Made by a program: the position numbers and the translations under genes. The notes below the pieces were generated by a model that worked only from the letters and a program-made list of their open reading frames with translations, made no database searches and was not told where the DNA came from. Below, one piece after another: positions 25,216-33,621 of a DNA stretch of 64,000 nt. The stretch's first letter is position 1. Every line of letters begins with the position of its first letter. The stretch is from an uncultured Campylobacter sp. (GTDB lineage: Bacteria; Actinomycetota; Actinomycetes; Mycobacteriales; Mycobacteriaceae), in assembly GCA_946221035.1 (NCBI GenBank), contig CAMIME010000007.1:1-64000 (forward strand), in the 5' to 3' direction.

Positions 25216-26331
25216 ATGGAGCACGCACTTCCCCGCATCGAACCCGCATCCTCGCCGGTAATGGCAGACACCGACGCGGTGATCTTGGTTGGCGGCCGGG
25301 GGACACGCCTTCGCCCGCTCACGGTGTCGACGCCGAAGCCGATGCTGCCCACCGCCGGCTACCCGTTCCTCGCGCACCTGCTGGCGCGCATCCGCGAATC
25401 CGGTATCACGCACGTGGTGTTGGGTACCTCGTACAAGGCGGAGGTTTTTGAGGAGTACTTCGGTGACGGATCCGACTGGGGCCTGGAAATCGAGTACGTG
25501 GTCGAGGAAGAGGCGCTGGGCACCGGCGGCGGTATCCGGAACGTGTACGACAAGCTGCGCGCCGAGAACGTGATGGTGTTCAACGGTGACGTGCTCTCGG
25601 GGGCGGACCTGCAGGGGATCGTCGAAACGCATGTGCAAAAAGACGCCGACGTGACGCTGCACCTGGTCCGGGTGCCTGACCCGCGGGCGTTCGGGTCGGT
25701 GCCCACGGATGCGGACGGCAACGTCGAGGCGTTTTTGGAGAAGACGGAAGACCCGCCGACCGACCAGATCAACGCGGGTTGCTACGTGTTCAAGCGCAGC
25801 GTGATCGAGCAGATTCCGGCGGGGCGCGTGGTATCGGTGGAGCGCGAGACGTTCCCGGGGTTGCTCGCGCAAGGTGCGAAGGTTGTCGGCCACGTGGATT
25901 CGTCCTACTGGCGTGACATGGGCCGCCCCTCGGACTTCGTCCAGGGGTCGTCCGACTTGGTGCGCGGCATCGCGTACTCACCGCTTATCGCGGGTCGTAC
26001 GGGCGAATCGCTTGTCGACGCTTCGGCGGGCGTTGCCGGCGGCGTCATCTTGATGGGCGGCACCACGGTGGGCCGCGGCTGCGAGATTGGGGCCGGGGCG
26101 CGTGTCGACGACTCCGTGATCTTCGACGGCGTCACGATCGAGCCTGGGGCGATGGTGCGCAATTCCATCATCGCCGCTGGGGCGCGCGTGGGTGCGAATG
26201 CGCGCGTGACGGACTGTGTGATCGGTGAGGGCGCGCAGATCGGCGCGCGCTGTGAGCTGCAGGGCGGTATGCGCGTGTTCCCGGGCGTTGTCATTCCGGA
26301 TTCGGGAGTACGTTTCTCCTCCGACGCGTAA
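25216..26331 (+). CDS. manC: Mannose-1-phosphate guanylyltransferase (RmlA2/ManC type)
   Basis: This 371-residue nucleotidyltransferase makes GDP-mannose for lipomannan, PIMs and glycoproteins. V-G-G-R-G-T-R-L-R-P-L-T and T-P-K-P-M-L-P near residues 26-46 form the nucleotide-binding signature. F-N-G-D-V-L is the metal-binding Asp, and the last 110 residues are a left-handed beta helix built from hexapeptides such as V-G-R-G-C-E and I-E-P-G-A-M. A ribosome binding site (GAAGGAA) precedes the ATG at 25216. With manB and manA nearby it completes the route from fructose-6-phosphate. A dTDP-glucose role is the alternative, since the family is mixed. Confidence 0.85.
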   Translation: MEHALPRIEPASSPVMADTDAVILVGGRGTRLRPLTVSTPKPMLPTAGYPFLAHLLARIRESGITHVVLGTSYKAEVFEEYFGDGSDWGLEIEYVVEEEALGTGGGIRNVYDKLRAENVMVFNGDVLSGADLQGIVETHVQKDADVTLHLVRVPDPRAFGSVPTDADGNVEAFLEKTEDPPTDQINAGCYVFKRSVIEQIPAGRVVSVERETFPGLLAQGAKVVGHVDSSYWRDMGRPSDFVQGSSDLVRGIAYSPLIAGRTGESLVDASAGVAGGVILMGGTTVGRGCEIGAGARVDDSVIFDGVTIEPGAMVRNSIIAAGARVGANARVTDCVIGEGAQIGARCELQGGMRVFPGVVIPDSGVRFSSDA

Positions 26332-26581
26332 CCGACACGCCAAATTGGCCAAATAGTTGCCTTCGGGGCCAGGGGTACCAGATCTAGTACCCCCACTCAT
26401 CCCCCCCGCGCCGGCCTAGCTGTGACAGATGTGACTGCTGTGACATGCGACGTGGGAAACGCACGTTTCGGGGCAATTGGTCACCAAATTTTGTTGCACC
26501 TATTTAGTGTCTCAGTGTGTAATCGCATCAGTGTGATTCATCCTTTGACTCTGACTAATAGACACTGACCAATAACAACCC
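26332..26581. other. Long control region of whiB2
   Basis: This 250-bp gap contains three TGTGAC direct repeats with a 9-bp period (26421-26444), a near-palindrome GAAACGCACGTTTC around 26456-26469, and an AT-rich promoter-like stretch from about 26490 to the ATG at 26582. I see no gene in it. Confidence 0.65.
26421..26447 (+). promoter_or_regulatory. Triple TGTGAC direct repeat, candidate regulator site
   Basis: TGTGAC begins at 26421, 26430 and 26439, exactly 9 bp apart. OmpR-family regulators such as MtrA bind spaced GTGAC-like direct repeats, and mtrA lies 7 kb away; the link is inference. Confidence 0.5.
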
Positions 26582-26902
26582 ATGAACAACCAGGAAGGCT
26601 ATGGCGTGGAAAACCAAGCGGACGCCATCCTCCGCGGCGCAACCGCGGGAGGCATGACCCTCGACGAGTTGTTTGGCGCTGTCGAGCAGGAGTGGCAAGA
26701 CCAGGCGCTGTGCGCGCAGACGGACCCGGAAGCGTTCTTCCCTGAAAAGGGTGGCTCCACCCGCGAGGCCAAGCGCATCTGCAAAGCGTGCGCGGTGCGG
26801 GATGAGTGCTTGGAATACGCCTTGGAGCACGACGAGCGGTTCGGCATCTGGGGCGGGCTGTCGGACCGCGAGCGGCGCAGGCTGAAGAAGCAGATCGGAT
26901 AA
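26582..26902 (+). CDS. whiB2: WhiB2-type iron-sulfur regulator (WhcD)
   Basis: This 106-residue protein is a WhiB-family regulator holding a [4Fe-4S] cluster and acting with the primary sigma factor. The four Cys are C44, C67, C70 and C76, followed by G-I-W-G-G-L-S (residues 88-94) and a basic tail R-R-R-L-K-K. The N-terminal 35-residue extension and the position after manC and before DUF3499 match the WhiB2 (cell division and septation) branch, called WhcD in corynebacteria. ATG at 26582 is used; internal starts cannot be excluded. The unusually long upstream region suggests complex control. Confidence 0.9.
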   Translation: MNNQEGYGVENQADAILRGATAGGMTLDELFGAVEQEWQDQALCAQTDPEAFFPEKGGSTREAKRICKACAVRDECLEYALEHDERFGIWGGLSDRERRRLKKQIG

Positions 26903-26908
26903 CCGGCC

Positions 26909-27382
26909 CTACCAGGGGAAACTGCGGTCAATCATTCGCGGGTCCAAGTTGAGGTAGTTGGCCACCAGGGCGGTCAGAACCCACGTGATGAGTTCTGACC
27001 GCTCTCTTATGTCTCCCGTGCGCTGTTCAATCGGCATCCGAAACACTACGAACCGGGCGCGAGTGGGATTGCCGTCCCGGTCCACGCCCGCCTGGAGAAC
27101 CCGGCCGAGGGGAACCGGTCCCTCGGCGATGATCTCGTCCGGCAACACCGTCATATCGGGCCGCAGCCGCATGCGGGGGATGGTATCTACGGCGAGATCG
27201 ACCGCGGCAAGGTGCTCGAAGTACGCGTTGTGTAGCGGCGCGTAGGCATCCAACACGAGCTGGTCGAACTGCGCGGCCCTGGACCGGTAGCGGGGAACCC
27301 CAACTGGCAGGTGGGGCCCTCGGGTGCCACGGCCATGGCGATTCCGGGCCGGGGAGAGGTGCAGCGGGCCGGAGGTGCTCAT
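26909..27382 (-). CDS. Metallopeptidase-family protein without HExxH
   Basis: This 157-residue protein matches the actinobacterial 'metallopeptidase family' that I recall next to DUF3499. It shows R-N-R-H-G-R-G-T-R-G-P near the start, D-T-I-P-R-M-R-L, G-P-V-P-L-G-R, N-P-T-R-A-R-F-V-V-F-R and Y-L-N-L-D-P. No zinc-binding HExxH is visible, so peptidase activity is doubtful. It is divergent from DUF3499, and TAGGAT lies 8 bases before the ATG at 27382. It converges with whiB2, with 6 bp between stops. Confidence 0.7.
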   Translation of the reverse strand: MSTSGPLHLSPARNRHGRGTRGPHLPVGVPRYRSRAAQFDQLVLDAYAPLHNAYFEHLAAVDLAVDTIPRMRLRPDMTVLPDEIIAEGPVPLGRVLQAGVDRDGNPTRARFVVFRMPIEQRTGDIRERSELITWVLTALVANYLNLDPRMIDRSFPW

Positions 27383-27390
27383 GGCCAGTC

Positions 27391-27396
27391 ATCCTA
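27391..27396 (-). promoter_or_regulatory. -10 box of the metallopeptidase-family gene
   Basis: TAGGAT on the minus strand, 8 bases before the ATG. Confidence 0.5.
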
Positions 27397-27462
27397 AGCC
27401 CGCAACGTGGGAGGGGGAGGCGGGCGCGCCGCGTCGCACTACAGAAAGTTCAAGGTTGGGTT

Positions 27463-27468
27463 TAGACT
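27463..27468 (+). promoter_or_regulatory. -10 box of DUF3499 (leaderless)
   Basis: TAGACT, 7 bases before the GTG at 27476. Confidence 0.6.
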
Positions 27469-27475
27469 TGCCGGC

Positions 27476-27964
27476 GTGACTGTATTCCGACGCTGTTGCC
27501 GCCCCGGCTGCGGCAGACCCGCCGTGGCAACGCTCATTTATGCGTACGCCGATTCCACGGCGGTAGTCGGGCCCCTTGCGCCGGTGGCGGAACCGCACGC
27601 ATGGGACCTGTGCGAGCGCCACTCCGCGCACATCACCGCTCCCGTGGGGTGGGACATGGTGCGCGTTGAAGAAGTCGAACTCGACCACGATGACGAGGAC
27701 GGGCTGGATCCGGACGGCTCCGACATCACCGCGCTGGCCGAAGCCGTGCGCGAGGCGGGGAGGGTGACCACGGGCCTCGTCGACACCACAAAAGACCCGA
27801 TCGAATACACCGCCGCCCGGGACTTCAACGACCCGGAAACATCCAACCACCCCGTCCACCGCACGAAGCGGGTGGAGGAGCAGATTGCCGCACACAAAGC
27901 GGCACGCCGGTCGCACTTGCGGGTCGTGCGCGACGCTGACGAGAAGCCAGATCCGGACGCGTAG
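27476..27964 (+). CDS. DUF3499 family protein
   Basis: This 162-residue protein is an actinobacterial DUF3499 member of unknown function. The N-terminus R-R-C-C-R-P-G-C-G-R-P-A-V-A-T-L is the family signature and, with the later D-L-C-E-R-H, looks like a zinc knuckle. V-G-P-L and the P-V-G-W-D segment follow, and the C-terminal half is acidic and probably disordered. I place the start at GTG 27476 because of the -10 box 7 bases upstream; the frame upstream looks non-coding. It sits between whiB2 and manB, as in other mycolic-acid bacteria. Confidence 0.85.
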   Translation: MTVFRRCCRPGCGRPAVATLIYAYADSTAVVGPLAPVAEPHAWDLCERHSAHITAPVGWDMVRVEEVELDHDDEDGLDPDGSDITALAEAVREAGRVTTGLVDTTKDPIEYTAARDFNDPETSNHPVHRTKRVEEQIAAHKAARRSHLRVVRDADEKPDPDA

Positions 27965-27989
27965 CGCGAGGCCGTGTCGGGGCCGGCGA

Positions 27990-27995
27990 TAAGAT
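27990..27995 (+). promoter_or_regulatory. -10 box of manB (leaderless)
   Basis: TAAGAT, 7 bases before the ATG at 28003. Confidence 0.6.
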
Positions 27996-28002
27996 GACCG
28001 GC

Positions 28003-29373
28003 ATGACAATTGAGCACACCCCGGACACGCTGAAACACGTGATCAAGGCCTACGACGTTCGCGGCATCGTCGGCGAGCACATCGATGAGGATTTCGTGCG
28101 CACCGCCGGCGCGGCCTACGCCCACATCCTGCGCGAGGAGGGGGAGCGCACGATTGCAGTCGGCCACGACATGCGGCCGTCCTCGCCGTCGCTCGCCGCG
28201 GCCTTCGCGCAAGGTGCCGCCTCCCAGGGCCTGAACGTGATTGAGCTGGGGCTCACCTCCACCGACGAGCTGTACTTCGTCTCCGGCACCAAGAACTGCG
28301 CGGGCGCGATGTTTACCGCGTCCCACAACCCCGCCAAGTACAACGGCATCAAGCTCTGCCGCGCCGGGGCGCGGCCCGTGTCCACCGATACGGGGCTGGC
28401 GGAGATCGGCCGGATGATCCTGGAGGGGGTGCCGGCCTACGAGGGCGGCGACGGAGCCGTCGAAAAGCATGATGCTCTGGAGGAGTACGCGAACTTCTTG
28501 CGCGAGCTTGTGCCGGTACCGGCGCGCCGCACGCTCACGGTGGCCGTGGACGCGGCGAACGGGATGGCCGGGATGACTGTGCCGGCGGTGCTCGGGGACA
28601 TGGATGTTCGCCCGCTGTATTTCGAGCTCGACGGGACGTTCCCGAACCACGAAGCGAATCCGCTCGACCCGAAAAACCTCGTGGACCTGCAGCGGTTCAC
28701 GCAGGAACAGGGCGCGGACATCGGGTTGGCGTTTGATGGGGATGCCGACCGCTGCTTCGTGGTGGATGAGAAGGGCCAGGCGGTGTCGCCCTCCGCAATC
28801 ACTGCGCTGATTGCCACCCGGACACTGCAGCAGGAACCGGGAGCGACCATTATCCACAACCTCATCACGTCGCAGGCCGTGCCGGAGATCGTGGAGGAGC
28901 TGGGAGGGACCGCCGTGCGTACGCGCGTGGGCCACTCCTACATCAAGGCGGAGATGGCGGAGCAAGGTGCCCGTTTCGGTGGTGAGCACTCCGCCCACTA
29001 CTACTTCGCCGACTTCTTCAACGCTGATTCCGGGCTGCTGGCTGCGCTCCACGTCCTTGCGGCACTGGCCGAACAGGACCAGCCGCTGTCCGAACTCATG
29101 GTGCAGTTCGACCGCTACCAGGCTTCCGGGGAGATCAACTCGGAGGTCGCGGACCAGCAGGCGGCAACACAGCGGGTGCTCGACGCGTTCGAGGACCGGG
29201 CGGAATCGGTGGACACCCTCGACGGCGTCACCGTGCAGCTGAAGGACTCGAAGGCGTGGTTTAACGTGCGCGCCTCCAACACGGAGCCGCTGCTGCGCCT
29301 GAACGCGGAGGCGCCCACGCGCGAGGAGATTGACGCGCTGGTGGCGGAGATCCTGGAGCTGATCCGGGCGTAG
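28003..29373 (+). CDS. manB: Phosphomannomutase/phosphoglucomutase
   Basis: This 456-residue enzyme interconverts mannose-6-phosphate and mannose-1-phosphate, the step between ManA and ManC. K-A-Y-D-V-R-G-I-V-G opens the fold, T-A-S-H-N-P-A-K-Y-N-G holds the phosphorylated Ser (near residue 108), D-G-D-A-D-R is the metal loop, G-G-E-H-S the sugar loop, and R-A-S-N-T-E-P the phosphate-binding end. The ATG at 28003 is chosen over 27994 by the -10 box 7 bases upstream. Its TAG stop forms part of the next gene's -10 box. Confidence 0.93.
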   Translation: MTIEHTPDTLKHVIKAYDVRGIVGEHIDEDFVRTAGAAYAHILREEGERTIAVGHDMRPSSPSLAAAFAQGAASQGLNVIELGLTSTDELYFVSGTKNCAGAMFTASHNPAKYNGIKLCRAGARPVSTDTGLAEIGRMILEGVPAYEGGDGAVEKHDALEEYANFLRELVPVPARRTLTVAVDAANGMAGMTVPAVLGDMDVRPLYFELDGTFPNHEANPLDPKNLVDLQRFTQEQGADIGLAFDGDADRCFVVDEKGQAVSPSAITALIATRTLQQEPGATIIHNLITSQAVPEIVEELGGTAVRTRVGHSYIKAEMAEQGARFGGEHSAHYYFADFFNADSGLLAALHVLAALAEQDQPLSELMVQFDRYQASGEINSEVADQQAATQRVLDAFEDRAESVDTLDGVTVQLKDSKAWFNVRASNTEPLLRLNAEAPTREEIDALVAEILELIRA

Positions 29374-29376
29374 AAT
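29371..29376 (+). promoter_or_regulatory. -10 box of the tobH-like gene, overlapping the manB stop
   Basis: TAGAAT starts with the manB stop codon and ends 8 bases before the ATG at 29385. Confidence 0.6.
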
Positions 29377-29384
29377 TCCGCGGT

Positions 29385-30374
29385 ATGGACGATCCCGGCG
29401 CCAACGCGTACGCATCCTACGATCAGGCTGCGGTGCGGTTTTTCGACATTGCCCATGAGGGGGCGCAGCTGCGCACAGTGGCCCAGGCTACCGGCAGGTT
29501 GAGCCATCTCACCGGTATGCGCCCCCGCAGTGTCGTGATCGTGGCAACCGATTCGGTGGCACAGGCCGCGGCGCACGCGACCGTCGCCTGGGTTGGGCAG
29601 CTTGATGTCCCCGTGACGGTCGCGCGCACGCTGCCCGCGTACGTCGGCGCCCTCGACGTTGTAATCGTCGCAGGAGCGGAAGCCTCGCGCGAGCGAGACC
29701 TGCGCGCGCTGCTCACCGCAGCCGCCCGCGGAGCGGAGGTCATCCTCGCCGGCCCAGGGCAGGGCTTGCTTATCGACGACGCCCCGGCCGACACCATCCA
29801 CATCCCCGCACTTCCCACGGCAGCCGGGGTGTCCCCGGCACGCACCGTGGGGGTCGTGGGGGCGGTCCTTGGCTGCCTCGCCCAACCTGCTGACTTTGTG
29901 GCGGAACGCCTCGAGCTGATCGCGGACGAGGTGGATGCCGAGCTCCAGGCGTTGTCCCCGGAGCGCGACGAGGCGGTGAACCCGGGGCGGCAACTGCGTG
30001 CGTACGCGGAAGGAGCGCGGGTGGTGCACACCGGCGTGGGGCTGGCGTCCGAGGCGGTAGCGCAGCTTGCTGCTGCAGTGTGGACATCGCGGGGCATCGC
30101 CTCCGGGTACCTTCCCGCTGATGAGCTGCCCGAGGCGCAAGACGCCGCCAACACCGGCGCGGGTGCCGTGCCGCGAGATGTGTTTTACGACCCCTTCATC
30201 GACGGACCCTCCGAGCTGGTAGGTTTGAAGGCCGTTGTGTGGGCCTGCGATGGCCCGGAAGGCCTGAATGCGAACGGGGCCCGAGTTGAGTCCGTTGAGG
30301 ACGAGACTGCCGATCCCGCCGCGCGGGCAATGCGTTTGGTCACCCGGGCGTTCGCAGCGACTGCACTGGGCTAG
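29385..30374 (+). CDS. TobH-like SIS-domain protein
   Basis: This 329-residue protein resembles the mycobacterial protein between manB and manA (Rv3256c type, sometimes called TobH), related to bifunctional phosphoglucose/phosphomannose isomerases. It has R-S-V-V-I-V-A-T-D-S near residue 48 and D-V-V-I-V-A-G near residue 90, typical of a SIS sugar-phosphate fold, and a second half with G-L-A-S-E-A-V-A-Q-L. Catalytic residues cannot be assigned, so activity is unknown. It is flanked by manB and manA and may tune mannose-phosphate flux. It carries one copy of the 11-base motif. Confidence 0.65.
   Translation: MDDPGANAYASYDQAAVRFFDIAHEGAQLRTVAQATGRLSHLTGMRPRSVVIVATDSVAQAAAHATVAWVGQLDVPVTVARTLPAYVGALDVVIVAGAEASRERDLRALLTAAARGAEVILAGPGQGLLIDDAPADTIHIPALPTAAGVSPARTVGVVGAVLGCLAQPADFVAERLELIADEVDAELQALSPERDEAVNPGRQLRAYAEGARVVHTGVGLASEAVAQLAAAVWTSRGIASGYLPADELPEAQDAANTGAGAVPRDVFYDPFIDGPSELVGLKAVVWACDGPEGLNANGARVESVEDETADPAARAMRLVTRAFAATALG
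29768..29778 (+). repeat. 11-base motif copy 9
   Basis: GCTTATCGACG in the tobH-like gene, in frame as L-L-I-D-D. Confidence 0.9.
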
Positions 30375-30432
30375 CCTGGGCTGGCTTGTGAGCCCAGTGC
30401 GGCTGGCCGGTGGTGGATGAAGGAGATCGTTC

Positions 30433-31629
30433 ATGGAGCACTTGACGGGCGCGCTTCGGGCGTACCCCTGGGGATCCCGGACCCTACTCGCGCAGCTGCG
30501 TGGGACCGCCTCCCCGGCGACCCAGCCCGAGGCGGAGTTGTGGTTTGGGGCGCACCCGGCTGGCCCGGCGACAGTTGGTGAGCGAGGGCTCGACCAGATC
30601 ATCGCTGAAGACCCGGTGGGCGCACTAGGGCAGCGGGTGGTGGACACCTTCGGGCCGCAATTGCCGTTCCTGGTCAAACTCCTGGCTGCCGCCGAGCCGT
30701 TGAGTATTCAGGCTCACCCGTCCCGCGAGCAAGCCGAGGAGGGCTTCGCGCGGGAGAACGCCCTCGGCGTAGCGTTGGATGACCCGCGGCGCAACTACAA
30801 GGACCCGAACCCGAAGCCGGAGTTGATCGTGGCCCTGACTCCGTTTCGGGCCCTGGCCGGGTTTCGGCCGCCGGCGCAGACCGCGGAGCTGTTTCAAGCG
30901 CTGAGGGTTGCAGAGCTCGACCGCTACGCGTCGATGCTTCCCGCCGACGGCGAAGGCGATATGCGCGCGCTGTTTACCACCCTCATCTCCCTGCCGGGAC
31001 AGGCGCGCGCCACACTGCTTGACGCGGTGGGCGAGGCGGCACGGCGCCTTGTCGCCGGAAACGAGGGCGACGGCGAGGTTGCAGGGTGGATCCGCGACGC
31101 CGCTTCGGTCTTTATCGAGCTGACCCAGCGCTACCCGGGAGACGTCGGCGCGCTTGCCGCACTCCTGCTCAACGTTGTGAACCTCGAGCCAGGGGAAGCC
31201 GCATACCTGGGTGCGGGGCAGTTGCACGCCTACCTGTCAGGGCTCGGCGTTGAGGTGATGGCCAACTCCGACAACGTCCTGCGCGGAGGGCTGACGCCGA
31301 AGCACGTGGATGTGCCCGAGCTCGTTCGCGTCCTGGACTTCACCCCGCTCGCGTCGCCGCGCGCGGTAACCGAGGAGACTATCGACGGCACCCGGTTCAC
31401 CCTCCCGGTTAAAGCATTCGACGTCACCGTGTCCACCCTGCGCGAGGGGCAGGTGCTGAAGGTGGCGAGCGACGGCCCGTCGATAGTGCTGTGCACCCAG
31501 GGGCGCGTGCGCAGCGGTGAATTTGAGCTGGGGCCGGGAGACGCGGTGTGGATCCCGGCGTCGGAAGGCGAGGCCGTCTTCAGCACCGTTGGCGAGACCC
31601 CGGCGCAGCTGTTCCACGCCACCGCTTAA
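30433..31629 (+). CDS. manA: Mannose-6-phosphate isomerase
   Basis: This 398-residue zinc enzyme interconverts fructose-6-phosphate and mannose-6-phosphate, feeding ManB and ManC. Y-P-W-G-S-R-T opens the protein, L-S-I-Q-A-H-P-S near residue 95 supplies zinc ligands, K-P-E-L-I-V-A-L follows, and G-A-G-Q-L-H-A-Y-L-S-G-L-G-V-E-V-M-A-N-S-D-N-V-L-R spans the active-site region, with R-G-G-L-T-P-K-H-V-D. The ATG at 30433 has a good GAAGGAG site. The gene ends interlocked by 4 bp with a convergent gene. Confidence 0.94.
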   Translation: MEHLTGALRAYPWGSRTLLAQLRGTASPATQPEAELWFGAHPAGPATVGERGLDQIIAEDPVGALGQRVVDTFGPQLPFLVKLLAAAEPLSIQAHPSREQAEEGFARENALGVALDDPRRNYKDPNPKPELIVALTPFRALAGFRPPAQTAELFQALRVAELDRYASMLPADGEGDMRALFTTLISLPGQARATLLDAVGEAARRLVAGNEGDGEVAGWIRDAASVFIELTQRYPGDVGALAALLLNVVNLEPGEAAYLGAGQLHAYLSGLGVEVMANSDNVLRGGLTPKHVDVPELVRVLDFTPLASPRAVTEETIDGTRFTLPVKAFDVTVSTLREGQVLKVASDGPSIVLCTQGRVRSGEFELGPGDAVWIPASEGEAVFSTVGETPAQLFHATA

Positions 31630-32363
31630 CCCGTTGGGGCGTCGGCTCCGTCCTCGACGGGAATCCGCTCTGCCTCCGAGGGGGCTGGTGTGGCTTCGCT
31701 CGCTTCGGACACCGGAGTTGCCGGATCGGAGGTTTCCTCCGTTCGCGGTGCGGCCGGCGCTGTCGGCTGCGACGGTTCCACCGGGGCAACATCGGTTGGG
31801 GTAGAGCTGGTGGTCGCCTCGTCCGCTGTCGAAGCAGTGGCAGAAGCCGTAGCCGTCGTCTCCGGGGCAGGAGATGCGGGAGGCGCAGGAGTCGTGGCAG
31901 TCGGGGAAATGTTCGTTGGGCGGTAGACGCGACTCGGTGCTGCGTCGCCCGCACCCGAGTTCACAACGGCGTGCGGGGGCATGAACGGGTCACTCTCCGC
32001 CGCGTATCCCTGGGGCGCAGACGCGTGGGCAGCTCCGGAGATCGCGGCACCGATCGCCTCGGGGTTGTCGCCCTGGATCGGCTGGGAGGGATTCGACGCG
32101 CGCTGCGAGGAGATGCTGGAGGTCCGCCCCGTCGCCGTCGCAGATGTCGTCGGGGGCTGCGCCGAGGTTGAGGTGGTGGAGCTCGACGCCGTGGACGTTG
32201 CCTCGGACTGCGTCGACTCGTCTACAGCGTCAGCGGTGAATCCAGCGCGATTCGAGTGGGACGGGCCGGACCCGGCCCAGACCGCGAATCCCACGAGGAC
32301 AGCAAGCAGTACACCCAGCACGGTGAAGACCGCGACGCGTCCGCTGCTGGTGCTCATCCTCAC
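31626..32363 (-). CDS. Membrane-anchored Ser/Thr/Pro/Ala-rich protein
   Basis: I do not recognise this protein of up to 245 residues. It has one N-terminal hydrophobic helix (V-A-V-F-T-V-L-G-V-L-L-A-V-L-V-G-F) and then about 210 residues dominated by Ser, Thr, Pro, Ala and Glu with no fold visible. Such stretches span the cell wall and are often O-mannosylated in corynebacteria, which would fit its place beside the mannose genes. A conserved-looking island (P-F-M-P-P-H-A-V-V-N) lies mid-way. Start may be the GTG at 32363 or the ATG at 32357. It converges with manA. Confidence 0.6.
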   Translation of the reverse strand: MRMSTSSGRVAVFTVLGVLLAVLVGFAVWAGSGPSHSNRAGFTADAVDESTQSEATSTASSSTTSTSAQPPTTSATATGRTSSISSQRASNPSQPIQGDNPEAIGAAISGAAHASAPQGYAAESDPFMPPHAVVNSGAGDAAPSRVYRPTNISPTATTPAPPASPAPETTATASATASTADEATTSSTPTDVAPVEPSQPTAPAAPRTEETSDPATPVSEASEATPAPSEAERIPVEDGADAPTG

Positions 32364-32633
32364 TACCCGCTCGCAATCCTCATCTCACGCAACATGGCAC
32401 CTGGGGCCACTTCTCTGGTCACAACTTGATAACAGTCCGACGGTGGCACCTTTTATAGCATGACAACCCGACGAAGCAGAACCCCTCACGATGCATCTCG
32501 CAGGAATTTTTACGGGAGTGTTCGCGCGTGTCGTTGCGGTGACGTATATAGAGACGTAGACAAGATCGCCTGCGAAGGCGTTGTAAACCAGATGCGGGCG
32601 CGAGCTGCGCCCGGGCATGAAAGGAGCGTGACG
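32364..32633. other. Intergenic region before the DUF4259-like gene
   Basis: An open frame runs from 32460 on the plus strand, but the first 58 codons look non-coding. TATATA at 32545-32550 is a possible -10 for the operon that leads into tmk and mtrAB. The left part should hold the promoter of the Ser/Thr-rich gene. Confidence 0.45.
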
Positions 32634-32987
32634 GTGAGCACCTGGGACGAGGAAATTTTTCGCGTAGAGGCAAACGCAGACTTCTTGGACGAGATCGCTG
32701 ATCTCGACGGGGAGGAGGTCATCGACGCCGTCCGCGACGCCGTGCTGCTGGCCGCGAACCAAGACTCCCCGACGGAGGATGAGCTGCTCAACGGCCAAGC
32801 GGCGGCAACCATTACGGCGATTTGGTGCGGTGCGCCGTTTTCCGCCGGGGAAATCGCGGAGGCCTACCCCTTCATCCGCCTGCGTCCGGACGATATCGAC
32901 GAGTCCCTGATCAACGCCGCCGCCGGTCTGTTGGAAGACGCCGACACGGAGGCGGACCTCGAGCAGTTCCTGGAGGCGCTGGCCTAA
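32634..32987 (+). CDS. DUF4259-like acidic protein
   Basis: This 117-residue acidic protein begins S-T-W-D-E-E-I-F-R-V-E-A-N-A-D-F-L-D-E-I, which resembles the W-G-x-x-x-F-x-N-D-x-A-x-D-F-L-x-E-L start of DUF4259 proteins. The rest is helical, with a repeated pattern D-A-V-R-D-A-V-L-L-A-A and L-I-N-A-A-A-G-L-L. Function is unknown. AAGGAG lies 7 bases before the GTG at 32634, which fixes the start. Its stop abuts the tmk ATG directly, so the pair is co-translated. Confidence 0.6.
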   Translation: MSTWDEEIFRVEANADFLDEIADLDGEEVIDAVRDAVLLAANQDSPTEDELLNGQAAATITAIWCGAPFSAGEIAEAYPFIRLRPDDIDESLINAAAGLLEDADTEADLEQFLEALA

Positions 32988-33602
32988 ATGATCGTCGCTG
33001 TCGAAGGCATCGACGGAGCGGGCAAGCACACGCTGGTCACCGCGATCGCCCGCGAGCTCGGCGCCGACACACTCGCCTTCCCGCGTTACGACGACTCCGT
33101 GCACGCCCAACTGGCACAAGAAGCCCTCCACGGTCGAATGGGGGACCTCACCGATTCGGCCTATGCGATGGCGACGTTGTTCGCACTCGACCGTTTCGGT
33201 GCGAAGTCGCAGCTCGAACGCTACGTGGGCGACCAGAATCGGATCATCATCTTGGACCGCTACGTCGCCTCCAACGCGGCGTACTCGGTTGCGCGCACAC
33301 AGGACCCGGCAGTATCGCAGTGGGTCTACGACCTCGAATTCGGCAGGCTTGGGCTTCCGCTGCCGGACCTACACGTATTGGTAGACACGTCCCCCGAGAT
33401 CGCCCGCGACCGCGCAGCGCAGCGCGAGCGTGACGACGACAGGCGCACGCGCGACCGCTACGAGCGCGACGCCTCCCTGCAGCAGCGCACCTTCGACGCC
33501 TACGTTGCCCTGGCGGAGGCGCAGTGGGCGAGCCGTTGGGTGAGAAGCGCGACCCCGGCGGTTACTATCCAGGAAGTGGCAAACGTGGCGAAGCAGCGTT
33601 AA
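32988..33602 (+). CDS. tmk: Thymidylate kinase
   Basis: This 204-residue enzyme phosphorylates dTMP to dTDP. The P-loop is G-I-D-G-A-G-K-H-T (residues 7-15), with His where Ser is usual. F-P-R-Y follows, then D-R-Y-V-A-S-N-A-A-Y for the dTMP site and a lid with R-D-R-A-A-Q-R-E-R-D-D-D-R-R-T-R-D-R-Y-E. The ATG immediately follows the stop of the preceding gene. mtrA starts 19 bp downstream, matching the tmk-mtrA-mtrB-lpqB order of the group. Confidence 0.92.
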   Translation: MIVAVEGIDGAGKHTLVTAIARELGADTLAFPRYDDSVHAQLAQEALHGRMGDLTDSAYAMATLFALDRFGAKSQLERYVGDQNRIIILDRYVASNAAYSVARTQDPAVSQWVYDLEFGRLGLPLPDLHVLVDTSPEIARDRAAQRERDDDRRTRDRYERDASLQQRTFDAYVALAEAQWASRWVRSATPAVTIQEVANVAKQR

Positions 33603-33621
33603 CGGCTGCGGAGGAGGATAC

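Noticed and set aside
26456..26469. parS-like centromere site before whiB2
   Set aside because: GAAACGCACGTTTC only loosely resembles TGTTTCACGTGAAACA and lacks the central CACGTG.
27538..29415. 625-codon frame antisense to manB and DUF3499
   Set aside because: Shadow frame without domain signatures.
32460..32633. 58-codon upstream extension of the DUF4259-like gene
   Set aside because: A clear AAGGAG site marks the GTG at 32634, and the extension lacks family similarity.
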